Source of the DNA: Phallusia fumigata
Lineage: Eukaryota > Chordata > Ascidiacea > Phlebobranchia > Ascidiidae
Length of the DNA: 53,015 nt
Assembly: GCA_008931825.1 (NCBI GenBank)
Contig: QXVZ01004107.1
Location: forward strand, 1-53,015
Direction of reading: 5' to 3'
In this document: one piece after another, positions 17,590-29,700 of the stretch
How positions within the stretch are numbered: the first letter of the stretch is position 1
Layout of the letters: each line of letters starts with the position of its first letter
The notes under the pieces: model-generated
The model's input: the letters and a program-made list of their open reading frames with translations, nothing else
The model's database searches: none
What the model was told of the DNA's origin: nothing
Position numbers and translations under genes: made by a program

Positions 17590-18816
17590 GTTTTAGGTCT
17601 CTCATTGAAGCGTTTACTGAATAATTAAAAATGCTAAATTCCGTTCATGTTCCCTTCATTACTAAAGTTTACAGAGACACTGACACATCAAACAGGAAAC
17701 ATTTAAATTGTCATAAAGTAAACAGCATAGGACTGTTGTTTATAGTTCTGCAATCTGTAAAATTTAGAAGTAATAGATTGAAAAGCACATTGTGGTAGGT
17801 ATAATGATTGTGCAGTAAAAATACAATCAATTTACACACATAAAAGTAATACCAAGCCAGTGAAAACAAAATTTCTCTTTTCCTGTAAATACAAAATTTA
17901 GTTCGCACAATGGGACTGTAAACATACGACAGTGAAAAATGAGTTTCTTTCATAATTTTTGTATGTGTTACTATTTGTAGCATGTAGATGGTTGTGGGTG
18001 ATTGGATTATATTGTTTAAATTTATGTAGCATTGTTTTAACATCAATTAGTTTCAAATAACACAAGCTTATCGATGGCTTGTTGTCGTATAAATACACTA
18101 AATAGCATCGAAATTAATCGGATGAGTGTAATATATTACAACGTTACAACAACATCACAATCCGTTTTTGGAAAAGTTGTAGTTTATAGCCTTTGGCGGC
18201 GTAAAGGTTGTTCTGATAAGTACTTTATTACGTAAAATGGGTACCCTACAAGCTCAACACAAGCAATATTTGACAGAATAAACGCAAACGACCGGAAATG
18301 TGCATGAAAACAAGTTTGTAGGCAATTTTTATTATTTTCAATTAATTTGTTGTTGTTTCGGACAATTTCATTTTAAAAGCGTTTAAACGACTAATTTTTA
18401 GTTAGTGTCAATTACGTGGTGATTGGAAAGGCTTTTTGTGATTTAAGGATGCCTGCTTTTCCTCTGGCGAGTTTACCGCGCGATTTTTCGTAAAGAGCGC
18501 CACCTGGTCGGAGCTAAATTTTCAAAAGGAACTGACACGTGAGTACAAAAATGTTCTTTCCAAATTAGTTGTTTGCTAAGCATTTTGGTAGTTATCAAAA
18601 CATTTTTTAGTATCATAGACTTTTTGCCCATGAGCCATATTGGCCTTGACTAACCAAACCGAATATGGACACAACCAACTTTAAACAAGGTATTTGTTTA
18701 CTGTTGCATTTACATTTATCAGACACATATGCACAAATTTGTATGATAGGGCGGCAAAATCTTGAAAAACTTTTAAACGTTATATTCTTGCTCTCAAGAG
18801 CGGTGCTGAATGAAGT
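17590..18816. other. Interval between GPCR 3' end and PAK start
   Basis: Both neighbours are on the minus strand, so this holds the GPCR 3' UTR and the PAK promoter and 5' UTR. On the minus strand an acceptor-like TTATTCAG lies about 45 bases before the PAK ATG and could be a 5' UTR intron end or a trans-splice site. No coding exon seen; AT-rich. Confidence 0.45.
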
Positions 18817-21800
18817 TTATGTATTCGACAATGAACACGATTGGCGTGCTGAGCAGGAAAGGCAAATCAGTTTCCAAATCCGTCGAACTATGTTGAAGTA
18901 TCCGTGACGGAAGTTACGGTTTAGAACTCCGTAGATGATGCTGTTCACTGCGCTGTAACATATGATAACACAAAACATGTAAAACAACAAAACGCAACAG
19001 TAACTTTAGCAATTTTTAAGAATTCTAGGAAGTTTTCTGCACGAAAGTTGTTTTTAAACGGTTTCAATTGTTAACATACGTTACATTTCTATGCTCAAAT
19101 TTTGACGATTTTTTTAACGATGAAGACAGTTTTTAACGTGTCCTGTTAATTACAAAAACGTTTGCCGAGAAAGTCAAAAAAATGGTCTCAAGTCTAAACA
19201 CAAGCGTTGACATTTTTCTGCTCAGATGTAAATATCCGTTGCAACCGTTAGGATAGTTTGTACTAATTGACTGCGTAAGGACTAAGCTATAGTAAATTAA
19301 CCTGTTGCTAAGCGCCAGCCATCCAAATGCGCGCATTGATAGTGGCGTTTGCAGTGGTGGAAACAAGATCATAAGAGCGTACGGTGTCCAGAAGAGAATA
19401 AAAAATACAACCACGACTACAAGGGTCAACAACATATTTCGTTCGCGTTCCTCCGAGCGTCGCCTTTGGTCCGACTTTTTTTGTTTTATTCTCTGTCTGA
19501 CAGTTAGGTTTGTGATGTTTCGCAGGTCCAGGATGCTTGATACCAGCGAGTGGTTTTCTGTTGATTGCGCGTTTTCCATGCCGCAGTCGGTGCTACTCTG
19601 TAATACAAAACATACAGCCTATGCCACCGTGGCAACTTTTTGTTGACGAAACTTTAATTAAGGGCTTTAGGAATTTCTGTCGAAGGCTTTATATTTAAAT
19701 TTGGAAAACTAACGTGTTAGCCAGCGTATAGTTCGGTGCATGGAATTTTATCGAGGTCCACACATGTGTAATATACAGTTTTACGTGGACAGTAAATGTA
19801 TGAAATTAACATCGCTGAAACATGAAACAGGGTGCGAGTCAAAAGTAGCAGTGGTCAACTGTCGGGCTAAAAAAGGCGCTTCTCTCGACTTGCCTGTCTG
19901 TTTTCACATCCGTCAACACTTCGAGATGTTTTTCTCACGTGCCTGTCGAAAACAAAGGTTTTGAAAGTTGCTAGCTGAAAAAAATGCAAGGTTTGCCCCT
20001 TTAACATTTTTGTCTGTCATTTCGTACAAGCGATTTTTTATGCTGGCACTCATCGATGTTAGTCGATGAAGCATTTTGTTTACATGGATAACACAGGCCT
20101 TCCACTTCACGGTAACAATAACAATACACGACCTGACAGTTTGTGTCCAAGTTTTTGTCCTAAGTGGTTTTAAGTCTAGTTTTCGAACTGGCCTTGTGAA
20201 AAGTTAGTGTCACTTTTGATTTCGGTTCGTTTGTGTGCAGTAATTTCTCTCTCTAATTTAGACGACTTGCTTTTTATAATGTTCTGTATTGAAAAAACGA
20301 AACCAACACGTCGGTTTCTAAAAAATATGCAGCATGATCGATTTGGCGAGTATGCGCACATATGTGCTTCAAGTCCTGTCAAAAGCGACAGTGAAAGGTG
20401 ACCCTGAAAATATTACTTACGTCATTATAACACCGCACATTGTCTGCCTTGTAAACGTAGCAGGATGGGCGTCAAACTTGTGACAATCGTTATGGCAAAA
20501 AAGCGTGTAGTTGGAAAAGAGCCGGAAAAATCGCCACAAACTGATTGTATCCCAGCAACACATGCGCACAAAATGCCGTTGACATAAGTCGTTACTTATT
20601 TCCAAGGGAAAGTGACGCAACGCTGTCAATCTGATGCGCGAACTCATCGCCATGTGTCCGGCAGGTAGTTTGTTGTTTGAAGTTTCCCACTTTTTATTTC
20701 GTGTGGAGTGTTTTAAATCCTTGTACTTGCCGTATGAGGGTTTTACTGGTGGTTATTAAAATTGTAAATTGTACGTTAAATCCAAAATTTTAAACTTGCA
20801 AACGGCGTAATCATGTTGTGCTAAAAAAGTTTTGTGCCAATTTTTTTAATTTTTCATAATTTTCCTGTAACAGTCGCAATAATAATAATTATTCTGCCAC
20901 TTAAACGATGTACTTACATGTATATAGCGCAGTACATATAAGCCGTTATGGAGATTTGGATGAAAATAGCTGCAATTACGACCAGAATGTTAAAACCCAT
21001 CTCCAATGCGTCATTCCACATACAGGCCTGCATATTTACGTCGAAATGAACTAGGGGGCGACTACCTGCAAAATAATCAAACTTTATTAATAACAACACT
21101 CTAGCTAATTCAATTAGAAGCTAGAAATTCGATTAGAAACTTACCAAACCATCCGACGACCAGTGGCAGAGCGATAAGTAAGCAATACACCCATATAAAA
21201 ACAATCATCGCTGCTATTTGTCTGCAAAAAAGTAACGAATCAGTTCGACTTTTATTGCCGGGTTCAGTTACACATATCCAAATTTTTAGCGCAAAATTTA
21301 GGTGATATTTGTAACTGCCTATATCTTAAATGAAGAGAGGAAATCTTACTTTTTTCCAAAGTACTTATGGCTTGTGGTTGGCCGGGTAACTTGGCAATAG
21401 CGGCATATGGAAATAAACATTAGGGTGGACATTGAAACCTCGCAACCCAGCGAAGCGATCACTGCTGTCACACTGCATAGCCACATGCTGTCTTCAAACA
21501 CGTTCTGGTACTCCTGCATTACAATACATATCTTCCAATGTATTCGCACCGATTGGTATACGCGTCGAACACATAGCAAGTTTTTGGTGACAACCCTGCG
21601 GACATTTACCACCATGTTTATTCTTCCTCCCACAGCACTCAAACTCATTCTAAGAACATTTTTAGGGTTCTTTACATTTGGCCCTGAATCACGACTAGAC
21701 CTTGCAATAAAAAATATTTGTTTTAAACTTGGAATCAAAATAATGCTCAGAGGCTTATGTAGAAGCGATGTAATGTAACTTACGTTACAAACGTTCGCCA

Positions 21801-22236
21801 AAACAACGGGCAGATGAAAAGCCGTAATCGCTAGATCTGCCACTGCCAGATTGATGATAAAAGCCACTCCCATGTTGCGCAGACGTTTCTCAGTCAGGGC
21901 TGCTCCTATGATAAACAAGTTTCCAACAACACCTGCGAAAAATGTTTGACTTGATGAACTTCGAGCAGCTGACTGGATACTTTATATAAGGCTAAAGAAT
22001 TGAACTGGATCAAACTTTTTTATGTAAAACAAGTGCATAATTAACAGTTTTTTAGGTTCTCGATGTTACGAATTTCACTCACCAACGGAAATAATAATTA
22101 TCAGAAAGGGGATTTCCAAATACGGGTCAACTAGCACGTTGGTCGGTTGTGTCGAAGTTGAGTTGCTGTTGTTAAATGTGTAACTGGAGGCTGTCGTCGC
22201 CATCTTTTGCAACAGGCTTTGCATCCGTTTAGACAT
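18817..22236 (-). CDS. Class A GPCR, melatonin-receptor-like
   Basis: Seven exons: 22203-22083, 21932-21784, 21504-21350, 21221-21145, 21065-20918, 19595-19302 and 18952-18817, about 359 aa from ATG 22203. Two upstream in-frame ATGs (22224, 22236) could add up to 11 residues. Exon 3 could also start at 21513 (+3 aa). The N-terminus has N-glycosylation sequons (NNS, NST). TM1 has GVVGN; TM2 has NLAVADL after KRLRNMG; TM3 has the conserved Cys and ends CRYCQV in place of DRY; TM4 has W and LPLV; ECL2 has a Cys; ICL3 is very basic; TM6 ends FWTP; TM7 reads NSIIYGVLNRNF in place of NPxxY. The KRLRNxG, RYC and NxIIYGxLNxNFR patterns resemble melatonin receptors. The tail is Cys-rich (CLSCSARQSC), possibly palmitoylated. 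The exon 5/6 join (AT then T at 19595) is the weakest: it requires the second of two adjacent AGs. Ligand unknown. A Moody/Tre1-like receptor is the main alternative. Confidence 0.85.
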
Positions 22237-23752
22237 CAACCTTCTTCGAAACTAATGTCAATTCGTTGCGTAAAGTGCCAAATTCAGCCTAAAAACCAGG
22301 ACAGTTTGATATAGAATCTGCAAATAACAACCTAAAAATACATCGGTTTATCGGGAAACAGTCTTGCTGAAAATGACGGCTGGTCTATACAACTAAATAG
22401 ATGCAAAGCAAACAGCGTAGATTATGACTACGTTACGTTTAACTCCTGCAAAAACACAAGTGACTATCAGCATCATCGGTTTTTAAATTGCTAGCCAGTC
22501 GCTCATAACATTCAGAAAACCTAAATTCTCTGAAAATGTTTGGATGAGTTGTTCGCTGCATTTAATAGGTGCTGTTAAGAGATATTTATTTTTTCATTTG
22601 AGCTGCGTCTTGGCTTATTCGGGACACCTGGACTCGATTCTAAGGATTGCCGTGACTGCTGCAGTCGTTTCTCAGAAAGCGAAAAAAGCTTGCATAGTAA
22701 TTGACAGGTACTGAGAGTTGATCGATTCTTCCGTCTTACATCCTCTGTAACGGATAATTTGTGTGTTTTTCCAACATCGCTTTTGTTGCGAATTAGTTTG
22801 TCAACAAAACTTATACAAACTGATGAAATTTGTTTAAACGCAGCAATAGGACAAGAGTAGGTGTAGTGAAGGTGTTGAAGCTCAATATTTGGTAGCAGAA
22901 CGCGTTCACAAATTGGTTGCGGGAAACTTTTTTCCTCATGATAATTCGCAAGAAAACTTCGACACAATCGACTGCACAATACTCGTTCACAAACCCGCTT
23001 TGACATTTTACCATGTTTTCAACGATAACCGTTTTGCAGCCACCCAAAGCAAACAAGATTGTACTTTAAATATCGTATTTGACAAGAGCGACTCGGTAAT
23101 ACACAAACGAATGCATTTCGATTTTCTAATGGGTTTGGTGAGAGACCAATTCTGCAAGATAACCCAGTTACCAGCTAATAAACCAGACCTGGTAGGCAGT
23201 CAGCTTTGACAAGGCTTTGTTATGTCACCATTGTTACAAGCGTGATCAGCTGACTCGGGCCCGGCAGCTGTGTGACGTCACGTGATAACCGCGGGTCTGT
23301 CATTTGTCTCTGAATCGATTGCGTGAATTGGCAACACCGTCGGCAGAGTTGAGATAAGGTAGGTTGAGTGCGTTTTAGTTGGACAGTGATCCTTTGTCAG
23401 TAGGACAAATGTCTTTGTAGGTCTAGTTGCTGATTCGGTATCCAGATATTCTGATTTGTGTTTTGGGAGAATTGGAAAGGGAATTTTTTGTTTGTCATAG
23501 CCAATGCGAGTTCAAAGACTAATTTTTGCAGTAAAACCAGGAATAACAAAATTACAATGTCTTACTCAAAAGCGTCTCTATTCCAGTTTTTTATTGCACC
23601 GTTTTTGGTCTTGTAAAAACAGAAATCTTTTTCTTCACGCCATATTCATAATTCATGACATATAATTCTAATTTCCAATCTCTCTAGGATTGGAACGGAC
23701 GTTTACTTAGCCAATAGATCAAGAGCCTGGTAGGTGATAGCTGCAGTGGATT
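22237..23752. other. Divergent intergenic region between GPCR and RyR
   Basis: Should hold promoters of both genes. A 143-codon minus-strand frame (23006-22575) and a 106-codon plus-strand frame (22889-23209) overlap. Neither has a recognisable domain, so I do not call them genes. A possible RyR 5' UTR intron runs from a GTAGGT donor near 23359 to an acceptor CTCTCTAG near 23690. Confidence 0.45.
23247..23284 (+). promoter_or_regulatory. Candidate RyR promoter cluster: two CAGCTG E-boxes, CRE and CACGTG
   Basis: Within 38 bases there are two CAGCTG E-boxes (23247-23252 and 23265-23270), a full palindromic CRE TGACGTCA (23273-23280) and an overlapping CACGTG (23279-23284). The cluster lies about 470 bases before the RyR ATG. 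CRE plus MyoD-type E-boxes are a known combination in ascidian muscle promoters, and RyR is a muscle gene. The cluster is equally placed to act on the divergent GPCR. Function is inferred. Confidence 0.4.
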
Positions 23753-26700
23753 ATGGCAGAAGGTGGCGAAGGCGAAGACGAGGTGCACTTTTTACGCACG
23801 GTAAGTGATAAATAATTGTCACATATTCTACTAAAGTGATCGTTACAGGCAGAACTTGATCTGGCTGAAGCATGTTCTCCTACAAGTTGTGTTCAGTCAA
23901 CAACTTTCTAAAGCACACATTTTTTAAAACTTGCAAGCACTTGGGTTGTTTGGTGAAAAATGCAAACGTTTCAATACGTTTACCAAAAGGCTGGTTAAAA
24001 AAACCTTGTAATAGGAAGACAAAGTCATGCATGTAAACAAACAATAGAGGGTGATTGTCAACAGTTTAGTACAAAGGAAAAAAATTATGTTGAAACAAAG
24101 GATTTGTTTAGTTGCGGCGCAGTTTTGCTGGACAGTTTAACACAGTATTTCGTATTCCTTTGGGTGTCTTGCGCAAGCTACCACAGAGCCTGCGATTTCC
24201 TCACGTCCTTGCCGAGACCAGTCAAGTACGTGAGACGCGAGCCGCGCCTAATTTATTCCGGGGGGTGTTGCATTCTCGAGCTTTCAAAATAGCGCGCCCA
24301 CGACGATTCCTCAGGGACACGACAATAATCCGAACGTCAACCTGTGTTCGTCTTGCCATTAACCGACGCTGCAGTGCGCATCGATCTGTGAACTTTAATT
24401 CGCTACAGTTGCGTAGGTGCGCCTACTAACGTCTTGACGGCAGATTTTTAGTAAATTTTGGCTTCATGGAGCCTAAATTAGGTAAGGCTGATGCATGCGC
24501 AGCAGTTTGTTTTCGAATAGCAAGCAAATTTGCTTTATTCCGTTGTTCTTCCACTCATTTTGTGCGCTGACCCAAAACACAAATCTGTCACTTGGATTGT
24601 TCTCACCTGTTTAATATGGCTTTTAAACGAGACTAATGCAAAGTTATGCGTAATAATTTTGTTAGAAAAAAACAACTATCTAAACTAGTCACATGCTATG
24701 AATCCTAAACGCTTAAAAAACAAATCGATTGAAACAAATCGTTAAATATAGTCAGCGCAGTTGACTGCACAAATCTTATCAGCACAGTTGGCAACAAACA
24801 AACAAAACAAATGCAAGAAACTTTGCTCCAAAATTGTTGGTCTTCACCCTTAGCCGCTGTTTCCGTATCTGCTCGTGCATTCAAGCACTTCAAGAACTTG
24901 TGAGCCTGTCTTATTTAAGGGAAATCACCTTTGTATTATCCTGTATTTTTGTCAATAGGATGACGAGATCTATCTGCAATGTATTTCTCCGAAAGAACAG
25001 AACAAATTATGTCTTGCTGCTGAAGGGTTCGGGAACCGACTTTGTTACGTGGAACACACGTCAGACGACAAGGTGCTGTGTGTCGATAATCATAATCTGT
25101 GATAAATGACTCCTATGCATGGTTTCAGACTATTGGCATTTCTAATAGAATAATGGTAGCTACAACCTGCAGTCTATTGTGTTTCTCGGGTTTTTAATTA
25201 AGCTGCTGCTCCTGTCAGTTTCTTGCATTACGTTTAAAAAATAGAGTAATGGATGAGCGGTACGAAGGGGCCGATTAATAAATAGGCCAAAACGAAACGA
25301 AACCTTAATATAATGAGGTTTTACTGCGTTTTGACCAGTTGGCAAAATCGATCCCAGCCATTGTCCCAGTGCCCCGTTATAAATTATGCTGTTGTAAGAT
25401 AGGATCATGGTTTAAAATTTGCACACTCTGTATTGCAGGACATTCCTACAGACACGCCTCGATGTATGTTTGTCTTGTCACAAGCTCTATCCGTGCGAGC
25501 TCTTCACGAGCTGCTGGCACACGATGAAGTAAGCTTTATATTTGGATGTCCTTGTTTGTCCGCTGCATTAGACAACTGTGTTATAAACCAACCTGTTTTA
25601 ACGCATTTTGCAAATGATAGAAAAACAATACGGTTTAAAAATACTAGATGCCAAACGTTTGTCAAACCAACGAATTTACAAATATTTGAAATGAAGTTAA
25701 ATAAAAATCTATTTGTTTGGCATTAGTTTCCAATGTTCGTAAATGTGTGTCCTTGTTTGAAAACCGGAACTTAATTATGTCGTGTATCAATTTCTCATAT
25801 ATTTCACTTAATCTAAAGCATGCTTATCACTCTGTTCGTTTCTAACCACAATGTTGTCATCTTGCTTGCTTTCCACCTTCACTTTTTCTATCACTCACAT
25901 CGTCATGCTTCACCGCATAGTGCTCAGAGGAGTTTGACGACGAAGGCGTCGCTAAGCCCAGTCTAACTGGAGACGAGCAGGCAAGGATTGCATGGCATGT
26001 GTTTCGTATGGTTATCAACGATTATGATCAAGTTGTATGTGTTCGAATGGTGTTATGCATGTTTCACACATAACAGCGTATACCATGATACGATATAACG
26101 CCTCTTGCAGGCATGGCGTACTGTGAATCCTACACTAAATCATAACTTTGCTCCGGAAAGCACGTTTTTTCCTATCTGGCTCTCCCGTATGCGTGGGATA
26201 AAAGTGGCGACAGTTTATCCTTCTGTAGCGTATGCAGCATTGGAGTTTTTGAACAGCATTTTATACACAATATTTGCACGTAAAGTCATGTTACAAAATT
26301 ACGACGATCTTTAGATGCATGGTGAGTTTGGCTGCAAAAACACTACCACCCGTATAACACTTACACCAAGACTATGCAAACCGGTATATTTTCTTGCACG
26401 GGGCAGCGTTATCATGATACATATTTTCGCAGGCTGAAGGTGGTTCTACCCACAGTCGAACGCTTTTGTACGGCAATGCGATCCAACTACGTCACGACCT
26501 TAGCGGGATGGTGAGCTTTGTTTCTGTCATTAGAAAACGTGTAAAACAGCACAACAGTCGGTTGAACATTCGCTATGACCAGATCTCAAAACTTGGCTGT
26601 ACACCTGCATACGAATCGTATTTTTACTTGTAACTCACACAAACAAAAATCTTCTTCACTTAAGAGTTGATTTTCTTCACACTGGGCGAAAAGTATGTTT

Positions 26701-29700
26701 AACCTGATACATGTAGCAGGCCCATCTTTGTTGATAGTTTATCCTAAATCGGCCGATGGGATCAATATAACATATGTTTTCTCGAATTAAAAATCCAAGA
26801 GCGATTCTATATTTGTGAAAACGCATTTAGTTAAATCGCCATCATAGTTGATGACCCATTACAAACAACATATTTTGCATCAAGATCCTACGATTAAGTA
26901 GCTTGCCCTTTTTTTCTCGGTTAAATAAATTTGAGGTGTCACTTTTATTGATTTCTGTTTAGGCTCGACTGATTTTCCTTGTGCTTTGTGTCAATCAAAG
27001 TTTAAGGTTTTAATTTCTTTCAGTTCCTCACCTGTATGACAACATCCAGTTCGGCCTCGGACAAACTCGCCTTTGACGTTGGCCTGAGCAGTGATGATTC
27101 AGGTACAGTGTCTTTGTTCTGTTCCTTCTTTTTGGCTTCCGTTTTGGGATTTCTGTATACATACACGACTGAACTGGAGTTTCCTGCTGTCAACTCGAAA
27201 AACTGGCTTCTAATGCAATGCACAGTTTTTACAACAAACTTTAAAAAAACTTTGTTAAAAATCAACGTACCACACAATAGTAGACCATAGCAGGTGTAAA
27301 GATGTACAAAGGCACAGAAGGCTTTTAGGCATATTGGTCACCTTTCACTGACATAAAAATAAAATGGCTGAAGCGCGTAAAAAAATATTGTGTCAACCGA
27401 CTCATAATTAACAGTTAATGCAAAGAAGTGACCATGGGCTGAATGAAATGTTCCTTGCAGGCGAAAGTTGTTGGTGGACAGTCCACCCGACGTCCAAGCA
27501 GCGGTCGGAGGGAGAGAAGGTCCGCGTCGGTGATGACGTCATTCTTATCAGCATTTCGTCGGAACGTTATCTGGTAAATGTGTCCGAAATGCGACTTTGC
27601 AAATTTCTTCTATTTAAATTAAAAAGTATTGATCGAATGCAATTTATGTTGCAGTTTTTTAATTAACCTTTGGAAAACCGCCATTGCAATTCCAGTTATA
27701 ATGCAACGAATCCAGTACTGTTAAATTAAAGTTACCGTTAGGTGCTCTATAAGTAGTTTACGTATGGTTTATGTAGCTCATTGACAAATAAATTAAAAAC
27801 GTTAACAATACAGTGTTCACTACATGCAAGTTTTATTGGCAGTCATGTTTTTAATGTAGTTACTCCTTTAAGTCCTCAAGTTCATTGACAATTATTACAC
27901 AGCTTTCGTGGTTCGAATTCGAACCCAGTCTAAATATTTACAGGGAGTCCCACACTGGTTCAAAGAGGCTTTTCGGTGAAACAGTCAATAACACATGTTT
28001 TCATATATTTACAGCATTTCTCCCCAAGTGACAAGGGATCAGTGCAGGCGTCCTTCCAGCAGACAATGTGGAATGTTGGGCCAGTAGCATGCGGAGGAGC
28101 CAAGGCCCAGGGATATCTAACTGGCGGTGACTCAATCCGTTTGTTCCACGGTCATATGGATGACTGTCTTGCTGTCCCGTCGGGAGAAGATAAGATGCAT
28201 TTACTGAGGTATGTTTAGCCCAGGTTTATGAACATCTGGTGCCGCAAAAGTGTTTTAGCGCAAGTTCACGACCCGCAAGCATACATTAAGCTTGCTGCTG
28301 ACGCAGTGAATTAACTGCCGAAGGTGACATTACGCGAGACGCGGCGATAGTTAAAATAGAACGGAAAACCACCCCCAAGTGCGTTAACTGAAATACATCG
28401 CTAAACACATAGCCAAAGCAATTTGGGCTGTCTACAAATAAATTGACACCTGGAGAAAATTTATTTTGGAATGGTAAAACGAAAAAAGAAAATGTAGTTT
28501 AGATAAAGGTGGGCCACAGTCCAGTGTTCGGACCACGCTGTCTTAAACTGTTTGTGCAGATTTGTTGGCGAGGTTTGTGCAGTCAACCGTCCGCTTGTTA
28601 CCATGTTCGGCGTTAAACACTTCTGGTGTTTCTGTCAGAAATAGCGTAATCTTAAAAAGAAAGAAGCCACACATAGCTGTGTAACCACATTTTAATAGGG
28701 GAAAGCATTTTATTATTGTGGCATTACCCACACGTAACTTTCCTAGTTTTTTTTGCAAACGGATGTTACGCATTTGTAAATCGATCCTGTCATGAAACAT
28801 ATCTTTCGAAATTTTCAGGTCTGTCATATACGAGAGTGGGGGCGCAGGATCACACGCCAGATCTTTGTGGAGACTTGAGCTGGTCAGCATCAAGTGGTCG
28901 GGAGCACACGTCGGATGGGGACGCCCCTTTCGTCTACGTCACATCACTTCGGGTGTGCTGGTAGTTTGAAAGCTGCTTTTACGTTTATGCGTTTAAGCTG
29001 CTTTTACGTTTATCCAAACGTATAGCAGAGGTTGTACAACAATTAGAGGCCTCATGATCTGGCTGATGTTTAAGGGTCTAAGTGATAAATTGAAATTATT
29101 TTAAACATATCCTTTACTAGTTAATATTAAACACCGTATAATGATGCTTTTGAGTCTATACACCGATTTGGTTATTGGTGCTGTAGCCAAAAACTCTAAG
29201 AGCTAATAGCGGTCTTTGGCAAAGGATGNGACGTCCAAGCAGCGGTCGGAGGGAGAGAAGGTCCGCGTCGGTGATGACGTCATTCTTATCAGCATTTCGT
29301 CGGAACGTTATCTGGTAAATGTGTCCGAAATGCGACTTTGCAAATTTCTTCTATTTAAATTAAAAAGTATTGATCGAATGCAATTTATATTGCAGTTTTT
29401 TAATTAACCTTTGGAAAACCGCCATTGCAATTCCAGTTATAATGCAACGAATCCAGTACTGTTAAATTAAAGTTACCGTTAGGTGCTCTATATGTAGTTT
29501 ACGTACGGTTTATGTAGCTCATTGACAAATAAATTAAAAACGTTTACAATACAGTGTTCACTACATGCAAGTTTTATTGACAGACATGTCTTTAATGTAG
29601 TTACTCCTTAAGTCCTTAAGTTCATTGACAATTATTACACAGCTTTCGTGGTTCGAATCCGAACCCAGTCTAAATATTTACAGCAAGTCCCATTCTGGTT

